Assembly: GCA_020091685.1 (NCBI GenBank)
Contig: CM034614.1
Coordinates: 2,570,724-2,634,723 of the forward strand
DNA length: 64,000 bases
Source of the DNA: Lutjanus erythropterus
Lineage: Eukaryota > Chordata > Actinopteri > Lutjaniformes > Lutjanidae
Reading direction: 5' to 3'
Shown: in pieces, positions 34,297 through 45,334 of the stretch
How positions within the stretch are numbered: position 1 is the first letter of the stretch
Layout: each line of letters opens with the position of its first letter
Position numbers and translations under genes: made by a program
Notes under the pieces: model-generated
Database searches by the model: none
What the model was told of the DNA's origin: nothing
What the model saw: the letters and a program-made list of their open reading frames with translations, nothing else

Positions 34297-34322
34297 TGTG
34301 TGTGTGTGTGTGTGTGTGTGTG
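34297..34322. repeat. (TG)n microsatellite
   Basis: 26-base TG tract, about 110 bases upstream of a CA tract that could pair with it. Confidence 0.95.
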
Positions 34323-34428
34323 TAACCTTCATGGTGTACCATGCACCACCTACGGAACACAAGAAAATCGGTCGAATATCTGACAGCTTTGCCTGAAGCG
34401 TCTGCGTATCACCAGCCCACTTCTCTTC

Positions 34429-34429
<1 letters not shown>

Positions 34430-34474
<45 letters not shown>
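34430..34474. repeat. (CA)n microsatellite
   Basis: 45-base CA tract. The opposing TG tract at 34297-34322 makes a potential long hairpin. Confidence 0.97.
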
Positions 34475-34477
<3 letters not shown>

Positions 34478-34904
34478 TGACACACACACTACTCTGATCT
34501 CCTCATCCTCAGCTAATCCTGCTCCATCTAAATCAGAGCAAACAGCCCGGAGGGGACAAACCGCTGTTGTTTTGCGCCCATCTAATCCTTCTCTCCATCA
34601 TTCTCATCTCCTTCTTATGTCTGACAAGGCTCCTCAACATCAGTGGAGATCAACAAAACCGCAAATGTGTGTGTGTGTGTGCATGCATGAGTATGTGTGT
34701 GTGTGAGAGAGAAAATGGTGAAACATCCAGAGCGATCCAAAGGGGATTTAACTCCAGTTTCTCCAGGCCTATTTTAGTGTCGCGTGTCAAGACTCAACAA
34801 CTAAGAAAATCCTGTCTGGCTGGACAGTCAAAACCTCTCCACGTCTTTCTGAGAAATTAAGAGCGTGGATCTCCAAAATAAATTCCTCTTCCTGGCACCA
34901 GCGG

Positions 34905-35240
34905 TGGCGTCAGAAAAAGAGGATGGAGAAGAAGGGAAGAGACAAAGAGTGTAGAGGAGCGGGGAAGGAGAAGATAGGAGATGAAGGGAGATTAGTGGAT
35001 GAGAGAGGAGATGTAAGGAGAGAAAACAGAAGAGTGGAGAGAGATGATGAGAGATTATTGGATGAAGGAACAGACTGGGTGACAGGGGAGGAGAGATAAG
35101 AGAGGAGCAGAGATGTATAGGAGAAGAGAGCCAAAGAAAAAATACTCAGGAAAAAAGAGATGAAAGGCTGTTATTGGATGAAGGTGAAAGAATGGAGGTC
35201 AAGATGAAAGAGGTGAGGATGAGTAAAGAGAAAGTCAGAC
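34905..35240. repeat. purine-rich (GA/GGA) low-complexity tract
   Basis: The plus strand is almost purely A and G with few interruptions. TTATTGGATGAAGG occurs twice, at about 35055 and 35172, and a variant TTAGTGGATGAG at about 34993, so an imperfect tandem unit is embedded. Serine/leucine-rich open frames on the minus strand are artefacts. Confidence 0.75.
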
Positions 35241-35254
35241 AGATCTGAATGGAG

Positions 35255-35350
35255 CTGTATTGATTAGTTGATTCATCAACAAATTATCAACTTTGAAATT
35301 AACTAAGTGTTTTGATAACTGATTAATGATTTAGTGTTTAAGAAACAATG
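35255..35350 (+). mobile_element. old fragment of the GGGCTGCAACTAAC repeat family
   Basis: GATTAGTTGATTCATCAACAAATTATCAACTTTG and GATAACTGATTAATGATT recall the central part of the family. Strongly diverged. Confidence 0.35.
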
Positions 35351-35509
35351 TCCAAATCATCAATGGCAGTAAAGTGAAGAACACACTCAGCCACCTTGAA
35401 AACCAGCCAAGTACAACAGAGTACAGAGCTCGCTTTGATTCTTTGGAAAAGTCTGAAAAGTTTGGTGTGCAAAAAGAAATACAAGAGGTGGAGCAAACTA
35501 CGACTGATG

Positions 35510-35875
35510 GAGGCAAGAAGAGGAATGAGAGGACGGGAGAGGAGAGGTGAGAACATAAATGACGCAAGGTAAGGAGAGGAAATAAATAAGAGAAGATGAA
35601 AGGAGATAAAGTGAATAAAACCAATGATTTCATTACAGTGGCACCTATGAAGGGATGAATTATAGGCAGCAAGCTCAACGACAGAGCATCTCATGTGGAG
35701 AAGGAGAGAGGAGATGCTGTATGCAGAGAAGAGGAGCAACAAGAAGAGGAGAACAAGAGAGGAGAAGAGAGGGGAGGAAGTAAAAGAGGAGATGAGGGTA
35801 GAAACAAGAAGAGGAGAAGGAGCAATGACGAGTAGAAGAGAAGGAGTAAAAAGAGGAGGAGAGGAAAAAAAAATA
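35510..35875. repeat. purine-rich (GAGGA) low-complexity tract
   Basis: Long AG-only runs with the unit AGAGGAGA. Polypurine/polypyrimidine DNA of this length can adopt triplex structures. Open frames on either strand (up to 186 codons) are compositional. Confidence 0.8.
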
Positions 35876-35878
35876 CAG

Positions 35879-35911
35879 AAACACACACACACACACACTC
35901 ACACACACACA
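35879..35911. repeat. (CA)n microsatellite
   Basis: CA tract with one TC interruption, immediately after the purine tract. Confidence 0.93.
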
Positions 35912-35984
35912 GTTGCCACTTTGCTACAGCAGCATTTAAAGCTGTAATGACAGGCCAGAGAGTGATAAGAGACTCTGAGTGGAG

Positions 35985-36060
35985 AGGCCACTATAGCTGC
36001 TCTCCTCTGCCTGCTAACAACTGTAATTATCCAAACTCCACACTCACTACTATTGATCTC
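35985..36060. promoter_or_regulatory. short candidate regulatory element
   Basis: AACTGTAATTATCC and CTACTATTGATCTC lie in a repeat-free segment between low-complexity tracts. Confidence 0.2.
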
Positions 36061-36097
36061 TCCCTCCCCCCTCCCCCCCTCCTCCCCCGGCCTGAGT

Positions 36098-36160
36098 GAG
36101 AGTGTGTGCGTGCGTGTGTGTGTGTGTGTGTGTGTCTATCTCTCTCTCTCTCTCTCTCTG
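36098..36160. repeat. (TG)n(TC)n compound microsatellite
   Basis: A TGCG/TG tract passes into a TC tract. Confidence 0.93.
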
Positions 36161-36336
36161 ACAGGGTGGCGGTAGAGTGCGTCCCTCTCAGCACAAGAGT
36201 TGTTCACACCTGCTGCCGGTAGATGTGGAGAGCAGCCACAAGGACTTGGACAAATACGTGACAGCCGCAAAACACAAATATTGGTGCAGCTCCGATGTTC
36301 CCCTCACGCTGTGTGTTAAGTATGACGAGAGAGAGG

Positions 36337-36361
36337 GTGTGTGTGTGTGTGTGTGTGTGTG
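36337..36361. repeat. (TG)n microsatellite
   Basis: 25-base TG tract. Confidence 0.95.
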
Positions 36362-36459
36362 CTCTCATGTCGCTCACACCTGGTTTGGAGGACATGACTA
36401 CAGCTTAGCAACAACAGTGTCGTCACAGACAGTGTTATGTGTGTTGAAATGAGTGTGTG

Positions 36460-37260
36460 TATTATCTATGAGATGTCCTCATAAGGATAGAAAGGCGGCT
36501 CCTTCCTGCTTCTTATTGAGGTTGACATATATTAAAATAACGTTTTAGTATTAGATATTTTATTGTGAAGGTCAAAAATAACATCCTTACATAAATAAAG
36601 AGCATTTTCTTCTCTTTTCTATTGATGTCTTGATGTTATTTGGAGCTTAAATATGTGGTGTAGGACCAGATTACACTCATACTCCAATTCTAAGATCATT
36701 TACAACCACGTGAGCAGTTCTGATCAAATCCATTGCCCCTCCAGGACCTCCTCGCCATATAACTCTAACTGGAAAACTAAATGGAAAACAAGCATAAATT
36801 AGAAGTTAGGCACCTTTTTGTTACAGGCTATTCCCATTTCCACGCCCCTTTTTAGCCAATTGATATGAACACACTGTTTCACACACACACACAGCTGACC
36901 ACCATGGCAAATTATAGCCTCCTTGGATGAAAAACTGTGGCTACCACACGCTGGCATAAAGATCCTCTGCAACACAAAACAGGAAACTTCATATTTTAAC
37001 CAAACAAAGAAGGTGTGAAAGGGCCCATACATTGAGGAGTGATCAGCACTATAGCTAAAACAACAACGCAAGTCTTTGTCCCTCTAGAGGCAACAGGAAT
37101 TCTGTCCATCAGGTACCGACATTATTTTAAAGATGAAAAAAGCTGCACTTTGACACCAGACAGAACTGTTCAATTCCTATTTCCTCACAAAGTTGATGTT
37201 GGTTTCTTCTACCTTTCACCATGATTGTTCAAAAGCCTAAGAAAGAAGAAATTTTAATGC
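36460..37260. other. AT-rich intergenic stretch, nothing recognised
   Basis: No exon or named repeat. Confidence 0.4.
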
Positions 37261-37265
37261 AAACT

Positions 37266-37620
37266 ACTAGGGATGCACCGATCGACCAGCCAGAGACCAG
37301 AACCAGCTGGTTTTCAGCGTCACATATCTGATTCTGTGCACACGTGTTCTGCACGTTGGTCATGTCATGCGTGCAGCAGACAAACTGACCGTGATGTCAT
37401 GATCACAGCTCCACACACTCAGACACATGCTTGCATGAAGCTGGTGTCAGCGACAGATTGCAACAGCAGGATAAAGAGAAGACAGACCGTCTACAACGAG
37501 ACAGAGCAGCTGACAATGTCGCAAAACAGCTGTAAACTTTGTAGCTCTTCATGCTAATGTTAGCCGGCGGCAGACTGCTGTTCACAGAGGGACAGTTAAA
37601 ATCTCACTTCCTGTTCTGGC
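37266..37620 (+). mobile_element. hAT-like transposon terminus and possible non-autonomous element
   Basis: CTAGGGATGCACCGATCGAC matches the terminal consensus CAGGGATGCACCGAT of several hAT families (established knowledge). The opposite terminus was not found, so the right limit is approximate. No transposase open frame is present. Confidence 0.45.
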
Positions 37621-37899
37621 TGAAAAATAAACAACCTGTGTTGATGTGTTGCTCTTTATACAACGTCAAATGTCTTCCTCTGTTGCTTCCTTACAATTAC
37701 TGCAGCCACTAGAGGTTGCAAAACAACAATAAATGTAAATATAGGTCTTAATAAGATGCTTGCACCAACAACCTAAATGACAATTTCTATGATGAAGCAG
37801 GGCTGGTAAAACCTTACCTAACCTTAACCATCATGCTGTCATTCAAAAAACTTTTTTTAAATTTCTACAGCAGTGATTTGTAAAGGTTTTGAAAGGCGC

Positions 37900-38175
37900 T
37901 GACAAATGACGTCCTGCTGATAGGGCATCAGATCAGGAAACCTTGTGCAGGGGTAATAAGAGGATGACATTAAGTATGTCCTTCCAGCTAACAGATAAGA
38001 GGTTTCACACATCACTGTTTCTGGTGGCGTTCAACCGTGTGCTAAAGCTCTAAAATCACTGAAATCAGGAGATAACAGTAACCTCCCTGACACTGACCGT
38101 AGATAAAGACAGTTATTTTTATTAGCACTTATGAGGAGACATAAAGGGAAATTAAGCTGAGGAGTTTTTGGTCTA
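37900..38175. promoter_or_regulatory. candidate conserved non-coding block
   Basis: Repeat-free sequence with GCGCTGACAAATGACGTCC (a TGACGTCC CRE-like site near 37908), GGGCATCAGATCAGG and GTAATAAGAGG. No coding features. Confidence 0.22.
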
Positions 38176-38559
38176 CTAACCTTGTCAAGTTCTTCACACA
38201 AGCTAAAATATAATCTGCTTCATAGATTTGTGAAGTGGTTTGACCACCCACTGTTCTCTTCTTTGGGTTTTCTCTTTAAAAAGACACTTTCAAATTTAAT
38301 GAAACATTTATTTTACCTTTTGATTTTTCTCTTCTAAGCACGCTGAACATAAGTTTAGGATTACTAATTAAAGTTTACATATGGAAATGTACAAACAACA
38401 AAGCTTTAATGTTGGTTTTTAATGAGGTACGCCAACAACACTAATAAGTCATTATTAGAGAAGATAAAGGTGTAGAAAATGTATTTCTAACTGTGGCAAA
38501 GACCTGAAGAAGAAAAATAACAGAGTGAAATTGAAAATGTCAGAGCTTTAAGTGTTGAA

Positions 38560-38660
38560 ACTAATCAGGCGAGCTGTCGTTATAAAGGCAAGGTTAATAG
38601 CTGCTGACAGAATCACCTTCAGCAGACACCAAGATAAGAAAAGGTCTTTTTATTAGCACC
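38560..38660. promoter_or_regulatory. short candidate regulatory element
   Basis: GGCGAGCTGTCGTTATAAAGG and AGATAAGAAAAGG (GATA-type core) in repeat-free sequence. Confidence 0.2.
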
Positions 38661-38869
38661 CCTGCCGCACATACACACTCATACACACACATATACATAC
38701 TGCTGTGTATCTGTGCACGTATAAATACTCCACACACTCACAGAAGATCGATGTGGGGGATCCAGTTGCCGTGCATCTCCTGTTGTAGCCGTATGTGGAC
38801 CATCAGATAGCGCCATTCAGCAGGGGGAAGGATTTACAAGTCGCGCCGTGGCCTCGACACCCACACAAA

Positions 38870-39185
38870 ACCCCTCTTTTGTTCCCCCATCACCTGTTCC
38901 AGATTTATGACGTCCAATTACAAACGCGGATGCTAACAGTATTCCCCATTAGCCTATCAAATGCTTTAGTGGTTGTTCCCTCAAAGGGTTATCTGGCCTT
39001 TCAGCAGTGGCGTAACCAATTTATGGCCCCCCCAAGAAGATGGGAACAAAGACCTCCCCGGCTCTGCTTTTTGTTTTCCTGCACCGCTCCCCAAGACAGG
39101 TAATTAACAGAGAAGGAGTTTGTGGTTAATTTGCGAGATAATTATCTAAATTAAACTGCCTTTCGTCACACGGGGGCTCTATCTC
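38870..39185. promoter_or_regulatory. candidate conserved non-coding block
   Basis: About 310 repeat-free bases include TGACGTCCAATTACAAACGC, CCATTAGCC, GGGTTATCTGG, ACAGGTAATTAACAG and GATAATTATC (palindromic). Its density of homeodomain-type cores and lack of coding features resemble vertebrate enhancers. Confidence 0.32.
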
Positions 39186-39489
39186 TCTCTCTCTTACTTG
39201 CCTGCATGCCCGCAATCTCTCTCTATCATTTGATGAGGGTGGTCAGGGTATTGTGCCGCTGTAGAAACAAAACCAGTAATGACATGTTCTTCTTTCTTTC
39301 CTTTTGTTTTCTTCTGCTTTGTTTTGCTTTTTCTTTGTTTTTTAGTCACAGAAGAAGTAAATGAAGAGGCTAAAGGAGCAGAGAGAGAGATACTGAGGAA
39401 CACAGACAGAGAGCGAGATAACGCCGAGAATCGGTTTACTTACAGACTTTGCCACATGACAAAAGAGAACAGAGCCATTAACACACACA

Positions 39490-39730
39490 CTCTATAATCT
39501 GATGTGCAGCGGCTGTTATTTATCAGGTGGCTCTGAATAGCATCAGTGCTGATCTGCGAGGAACTGTTTGCCTCTCAGAAACAGCTGGCTCAGGAGATCA
39601 CGGTACTGAGGACGATCTGGAGTGGAAATCCACATTCAGTCATTTAGGAATGTCCAACGACCATTCAAGTCAATTTCTTGAAGCCAAGAGTCACACAGAT
39701 TTCTGGTAACTGTTTACAGTCCTGTTTTAC
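39490..39730. other. balanced-composition segment, unassigned
   Basis: A 60-codon plus-strand open frame (39527-39709) lies here, but has no recognisable family or splice context. It could be non-coding conserved sequence. Confidence 0.3.
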
Positions 39731-39759
39731 AGACCAACATGTGCTCCATGCCCACTGTA

Positions 39760-40234
39760 GGTGGCAGTGGACAAGGCGGGCGCTCTGACCAGCCTGCAGC
39801 TTCACAGGCCCATGCACAGCAAACTGCAATGCACTGCATGTTCTGACACCTTTCTATGATAGCCAGCATTAACTTTTTCATGAATTTGTACAGTAGCTCC
39901 TCTGTGGGATTGGATCAGATGGGCTCGCCTTCGCTCCCCCCGAGCCTGTTGCAGGTTGGACCACTTATGGTAGGTAGTAACTACGGCACACCAGGGACGC
40001 CCAACAAGACCTGTCGTTTTGCTCTGACCCAGTCATCATAATCTGGCCCTTGTCAAAGTCACTCAGATCCTCACGCTGCCCATTTTTCCTGCTTCCAACA
40101 AATCAACTGCAAGAACCGGCAGTTCACTGTCTACCTAATATATCCCACACCTTGACAGGTGTCACTGTAACAAGATGATAAATGTTATTAACTTCACTTG
40201 TCAGTGGTTTAAATGTTGTGGCTGATCAGTGTAT
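39760..40234 (+). mobile_element. V-SINE-like retroposon copy
   Basis: The central part (GTAGCTCCTCTGTGGGATTGGATCAG, TTGGACCACTTATGGTAGG, CCAACAAGACCTG, CTCTGACCCAGTCATCA, GGCCCTTGTCAAAGTC) and the 3' part (ATATATCCCACACCTTGACAGG, TCAGTGGTTTAAATGTTGTGGCTGATCAGTGTA) match phrases I recall from a widespread fish retroposon with a conserved core and a LINE-derived 3' end. V-SINE is my best family name. The 5' end is not resolved. It is a diverged, inactive copy. Confidence 0.6.
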
Positions 40235-41515
40235 AACCTGATTATCTATATATACAAACCAAGTACACGTATTCCACTCTGTTGGCTTAACTATAACTGT
40301 CATAATCATTTTATTTATCACGACCAAGTGCTACTACTGCTACTGCTTGATTCCACTGGGCACGGCTACATCCTGGTCCCCGGAGCTGCTTGCGGCCGTT
40401 CCAGACAATGCTCGTGATTGGACCAGAAGTGCCTCAGAGACCGAGAGAAGGCCGAGTCTAATTTTGACACATGCAGACTCCCAACCATAAAAGCAGACAG
40501 AAAATAAACTATTTAGCTCTGTAGCCTACCCACCCATGATAGAAGCAACAAATCAACTAAATCTGAGGAAGTAAAAAAAAAACGGTGGGCGAAACGCTAC
40601 TCTTCTAAACGCTGTTTGTGTAGGACGAATCAAAACCGCTTTACAGACGTGCCAAATGGACTCAAAGCATAAGTGTGGCTACTTCTCAGCAACGGATCCT
40701 ACACACATAACATGCAGAACTGCCTTTACAAACTGAGCTGATAAAGCAAAGTGCTCGTGGTGTTGGTCATCTGAAACATACGCTATCTAATAATGGCCAA
40801 ACCAAGTCAACAGTAAAGGGAAAAAACATTATAGGGCCAGAAATTTTGCTGGGGTTAACTGGGGGCCAAATTATGTAGGATATTGGTGGTGCTATGGAAG
40901 TAGTACATACATTAATAAACTGGTTTTTGCCTGGGCAGTGCCATTTCACAATCAATTTCAAGTATCATAAGCCCACTACAAAACACTTCTCAAATACTTC
41001 ATACCAACAACAACAATCAGAGTTTGATAGGACCCAAGTGCAGACAGAAAGCAGGCCGACACAGAGGAGTTAACTTTGAAAAAAAACGAAAAACAAAGAC
41101 ACTACGCAGCTCACATCTCAACAAGGCTTGTAGAAAATGCCTGGAAAAAAAAAATTATAATCAGTCTCTCGTGACAAAATATTCCAGGCAGGAGTCCGAC
41201 TCATACTTTTCATAGTTGTTGATTAGTTCTTCTAATTGATATGCACAAAAAGTAACAAAAAAAAACACACACTGGCACACTTGGCTCTTAATTGAGAGAT
41301 AATAATAATAAAAGTTAATGTGACAGTTGAAGTCCTTCATTGTTGGGGGATCAGTGGACAGATGGCATCGATATGTATCTGACAAACGAATTTCAATCAC
41401 AATTCCTCAAATCAAACTTCAGCCTTGAGTGAAAAACTTTGCGAGAAAATTTCATTAGAATTAGCCATTTCCCTGCTGCTTTTCAAATTCGATAAATTTG
41501 CATAAAAATGCCTGG
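40235..41515. other. AT-rich intergenic stretch, nothing recognised
   Basis: No gene or named repeat. Short A and CA runs only. Confidence 0.4.
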
Positions 41516-41519
41516 ATGG

Positions 41520-41552
41520 AAACCCAGCTAGTGTGTCTGTCTGTCTGTCTGT
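41520..41552. repeat. (GTCT)n microsatellite
   Basis: About six GTCT units followed by pyrimidine-rich sequence. Confidence 0.9.
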
Positions 41553-41689
41553 CCTCCTCTCTCCGTCCTCATCCATCCCTCCTCGCTTCCTCTCTCCCTC
41601 TCTTTCTGTACTGTATGAAGGAGGGATGATCGCTCCCTGTCACATCTGTTGGCACGTTGCCATCAAGCCTTGACAGGAAAATAACACTC

Positions 41690-42075
41690 TTCAGGGAAAA
41701 TAATACACTCGTTCTGCCGTCGGCGCTCCCAGACACATGCCTCACCGTGTGTGTGTGTGTGTAAGTGTGTGTGTGTGTGTGCGCGCTTGCGTCTAAAAGC
41801 CCTCGTCGCTGCTGTCAACCTGAGTACAAAGGATCACTTTATATGATTAGTATGCATCTCTGAAAAACATATTGAACAAAAAGCCCTGCCCCGAATGCTG
41901 CTCCACGCCAATTAATGGATTAAGAAATTATTTTGAGGCGAGGCTTGTTGTGAGACAGCTATGATACGTGGCTGGAGAGGCATTTCTGTTGTGGTTATTG
42001 CCAGCTATAAGGCCAGAATGCATTTTGATCATGCAGCAGCAACGTATGCAACCAGACATTTGTCTTTACTGAGTG
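41690..42075. promoter_or_regulatory. candidate conserved non-coding block
   Basis: A TG microsatellite (41745-41781) interrupts an otherwise repeat-free block. ACAAAGGA (41826-41833) fits SOX or TCF/LEF, and CCAATTAATGG and TTTTGATCATGCAGCAGC follow. No coding features. Confidence 0.32.
41745..41781. repeat. (TG)n microsatellite
   Basis: TG tract with one AA interruption. Confidence 0.93.
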
Positions 42076-42607
42076 ACAAGGCCTAGAAAACATCCCTCTG
42101 CTCCTTTTAAAGCCATGAAAAACAACTTTGTTCCGCTAAAAAAAAAGGTTGATATAAAACACCCTCTGGCAACAGTATCTGAGGCTCTTGAGCAGCAGAA
42201 CTCAAACCGGCAACCTCCCACATCACTTCAGGCGGCGCCGCCTGCCACGCACCATCATCCCATCACTGTTCAGAGGACAAAAGCCACTTTGACACAGCAG
42301 TTAACCCAGACCCGGACCCCCTTTCACCCTCCGCTCGCCCGGCTCTCAGCCCCGTGTTAAGAGCTGCGTTTATAGATTTTGGAAAAAGCTGAAAATAGAG
42401 ATTGAAATCGACTTGGCCCCAACAATGATATTTGATGTCTTACTTAGTGGTACTCTGCTGTAGGTGTGCATGTGAGTGTGTGTGTCGGTGTGTGTATCAG
42501 GTAGGTGGCGGTGCCTCAGAGAGAGATCTAACCGTGTAAGTGGTGGGTGGCTGCACAATGAGATTTGTTTTCTATTATTTTACATTTAGAAACTAAATCA
42601 GAAGCAC

Positions 42608-42642
42608 TAGGGCTGCGACTAACAATTATTTTCAGGAGTGAT

Positions 42643-42675
<33 letters not shown>

Positions 42676-42790
42676 ATTAACTGTTTAGTCTAGAAAATGC
42701 CAGGAAATACTGAGAACTATGAATCAGAGAATATTTTGAAATTTTTGCTTAATAAATTACGTAACATCTAATGCATATCTGTCCATCCGG
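42608..42790 (+). mobile_element. GGGCTGCAACTAAC-family repeat with T30 insertion
   Basis: AGGGCTGCGACTAACAATTATTTTCAGG is the typical 5' start, followed by T30 (42645-42674), GATTAACTGTTTAGTCTAGAAAATG and GAATCAGAGAATATTTTG. The T30 run lies inside the element and may mark a nested poly(A)-type insertion on the opposite strand. Confidence 0.65.
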
Positions 42791-43069
42791 GGAACCTTAG
42801 TTAAATAAACTAATAATTCCAGCAGTAGTTTGCCCAATATCTCTCTACATATGAAATGTAAAAGGTCACAGCAATATTTTTATTTGAGTAAATCAGGGCT
42901 CATCATGTATTTCGCCTGAAAAAGTACCTAAACATCAAAACTCAGAAAGAAAATATTTAGAGACAATTATGCAATTATCTGCGCAGCAGCTATACTACAG
43001 TACCATGAAAAATATCTCTGCATAACCTTTGAGAGATAGTTCATAAAACAAACGGGAAGTGAATTCCAG

Positions 43070-43200
43070 CTGTGCAGATCCTTAGATTTAAGAAGCTGGA
43101 ACCAGCAAATGTTTGACATTTTTACTGTAAAACAATTATCAAAACTGAGTTGAAATTCTTAATATTTTCACTGAGCATTTATTTATTGATTTATTATTTG
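43070..43200 (+). mobile_element. second fragment of the GGGCTGCAACTAAC family
   Basis: TTAAGAAGCTGGAACCAGC, AAATGTTTGACATTTTTACTG and AAAACAATTATCAAAACTGAG match the 3' half of the family. It may be the displaced continuation of the copy at 42608. Confidence 0.55.
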
Positions 43201-43379
43201 AGAGGTCTTGATTAAGTCCCATACAAACTTTCTATTATCATATTATAAAGCAGTTTGATCTGAACACAGCATCAACACTTGTTTCTATACAGGCCGGTGC
43301 ACTCGCTGTCAGGACTAAAAATATATTTGTTCACGTAATTAGAAACGTGTTGAAAAGACTTCCTAATGGTGTAAGTGCA

Positions 43380-43770
43380 CGACGTGATACGTGGTCAAAA
43401 AGAGAGCGTGTAGAGTTACATCAGCCAGCTGATCCATTATGGACCCTGAGGAGAGCTCAATTCTGAATTTCCATCCAACAACATGGAAAATGGCAGTCCA
43501 TTTTCCTCCGCTAATGCAAACAACATAGCTCCTCTAAAATCAATGTAATTGGCTGGACCATTTAGTGTGACTGAATATCTTGTGTAATGCTTGTAGTGGT
43601 GTGATGATGGCAGCGTAGTTCCTTCATAGTGAGGGGGTCTGAGTAATGGGAGGAGCACTGACAGAATCTATTTAAATACGTACAGAGACAGATTTGCATT
43701 CATGATGCTCGTCAAGCAGGCAGCTGAAAAGGTGACGTGTCATTTAGCAGATCAACCTGAGCCGAGCACT
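43380..43770. promoter_or_regulatory. candidate conserved non-coding block
   Basis: About 390 repeat-free bases include GATCCATTATGG, CTAATGCAAACAAC, AATCAATGTAATTGGC, CATTTAGTGTG and GATTTGCATTCATG (octamer-like). The minus-strand open frame 43437-43658 lacks splice context and protein features. Confidence 0.32.
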
Positions 43771-44185
43771 TCTGCTCTATTCTTTGTTTTCTTTTACTGT
43801 ACAACTTTTTATGAATAAAAGTTCTTTTTTCCCCCCAACAGTTTACACATAATACTGATTTAACCAATAATTCATAAAGGCTGTTTCCCTCCCAACACCT
43901 GATACCATTTTAAACGAGCAGAGGACCTCAGACGCAGGACGGGGAACGTGTTACAATAGATTCAAAATAGACAAGAGTCTGTTCACATGTTCTCATGAGC
44001 ACACTCCACTTCCACTGAGGACCTTGTACTGTTGTAAATTTGGAGGTTTTAAAGGGGCATTCCACATGAAATTCAGCATACTCACTCACAGGCCTGTTTA
44101 TGTTTTTATGTGGCTCTGGACAGAGACAGAAAATGACGTCATCAGCACCGGTTTGGACAGTGATGTGGACATTTACTTAGAAAGG
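43771..44185. other. intergenic stretch, nothing recognised
   Basis: No gene seen. Confidence 0.35.
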
Positions 44186-44189
44186 GAAG

Positions 44190-44385
44190 TCTAGCCTTCA
44201 AGGCCTTCTGCCAGAAGTCCTCCTTGGTTAGGCTTAGCACATTGCTTCATTATTTTTAACCCAAAGCATGATTTTTTTCCCCTAAATCTACCCAAGAGAG
44301 GCCTTCTGGCAGAAAGCCTTGAAGGATAATTTCTCCCAACAGCAAGGTTTAGGAGAGAAAAAAAACAATGCTTTGGTTTAAAACT
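44190..44385. repeat. fold-back (inverted-repeat) element
   Basis: CCTTCAAGGCCTTCTGCCAG at 44195-44214 has its near-perfect reverse complement (one mismatch) within 44305-44324. A second pair of modules, CCAAAGCATGATTTTTTTCCCC and the reverse complement of GAGAAAAAAAACAATGCTTTGG, flanks the inner arm. The whole can fold into a long hairpin. It resembles a MITE-like element rather than a gene. Confidence 0.6.
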
Positions 44386-44435
44386 GCAAGATTTCTGCAT
44401 GTGCTTTAAGACTCTGACTCGCTAAAAATTTGGAT

Positions 44436-44640
44436 TAGAGCTGCAACAATGAAGTGATTAATCAGTTAAATTAAATAGTTTCTCAAATGTGAATATTTTC
44501 TGAATATATTTGGGTTGTGGACAAAAGACATTTGGGCTTTAGGAAACTGATCAACATTTTTCACCATTTTTTGACATTATTTGGACCAAACAAGTAATCA
44601 ATGATGATGATGATGAAAATAATAGTTAGTTGTAGGTCTC
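44436..44640 (-). mobile_element. GGGCTGCAACTAAC-family fragment, diverged
   Basis: GAGCTGCAACAATGAAG at the left and CAAATGTGAATATTTTCTG, GTTGTGGACAAAAGACATTTG and AGTTAGTTGTAGGTCTC at the right recall the family in both orientations. Most of the body reads in reverse. Confidence 0.5.
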
Positions 44641-45100
44641 ATCTGGATATCTCAGCCTCTTCTGAATCAATTTTCACCATTATTTTTTTCATTTGTCCCA
44701 TGCACGCCTCCCAATTTCGTGAAAGTGCAATATTAAATTGCTAAATACCAAAGTATACCCCTTTAATGAACCAGAGGATAATTACACACAAATTTAGCAT
44801 GGTGTTTTTTTTGGTTGTTGTTCTTGGCTGGTTTAATTTTCTTAAATTTGATAAATTTTATGACCCTCTCCTAAAAACAAAGCAGAATTATATTCTGGCA
44901 TTGCAAACAAAACATGTTCAAAACACCAAAACTCTAAGTATTGAAAATAAGGTTTAAAACTACATTTAAAATTTTCTTTCTTGTGCATTATAGGGGGAAA
45001 AAAATCATCAGTGCGATAGCCAATAAAAACTTGATTTGTCCAACAAACCATCTAATCACCACTCATCTTCTTTGCAAGCTCAAAATTGGTTTGTGCACCA

Positions 45101-45147
45101 CAAACAAACAAACAAACAAACAGACCAAAAAAAAAAAAAAAAAAAAA
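45101..45147. repeat. (CAAA)n plus A21 run
   Basis: CAAA tetranucleotides followed by a long A run, possibly the tail of a retroposon. Confidence 0.85.
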
Positions 45148-45334
45148 CTCAATAAAGTGACCTTTTCCACTCTGGCTGAAAGCAGAGAACACAAGCGTGG
45201 TCACACCGACTGTCATCCTCACGCTGAACACCAGAAATAGAAGACTGAGCTGCTTACTCTTTGGAAATTGCAGAAATTGGGTTAAGGAAAAGTGTGTCTA
45301 CTTGTGTGTGTGTTTTACATAAAACGTACTTGAA

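Noticed and set aside
34341..34706. 121-codon plus-strand open frame
   Set aside because: Core is a CA microsatellite translated as His-Thr. No splice or family evidence.
35338..35898. 186-codon minus-strand open frame
   Set aside because: Serine/leucine/phenylalanine-rich translation of a polypurine tract and a CA microsatellite. No family or start context.
37708..37724. CCACTAGAGGTTG as CTCF core
   Set aside because: Mismatches in the GGC portion. Recorded only as weak resemblance.
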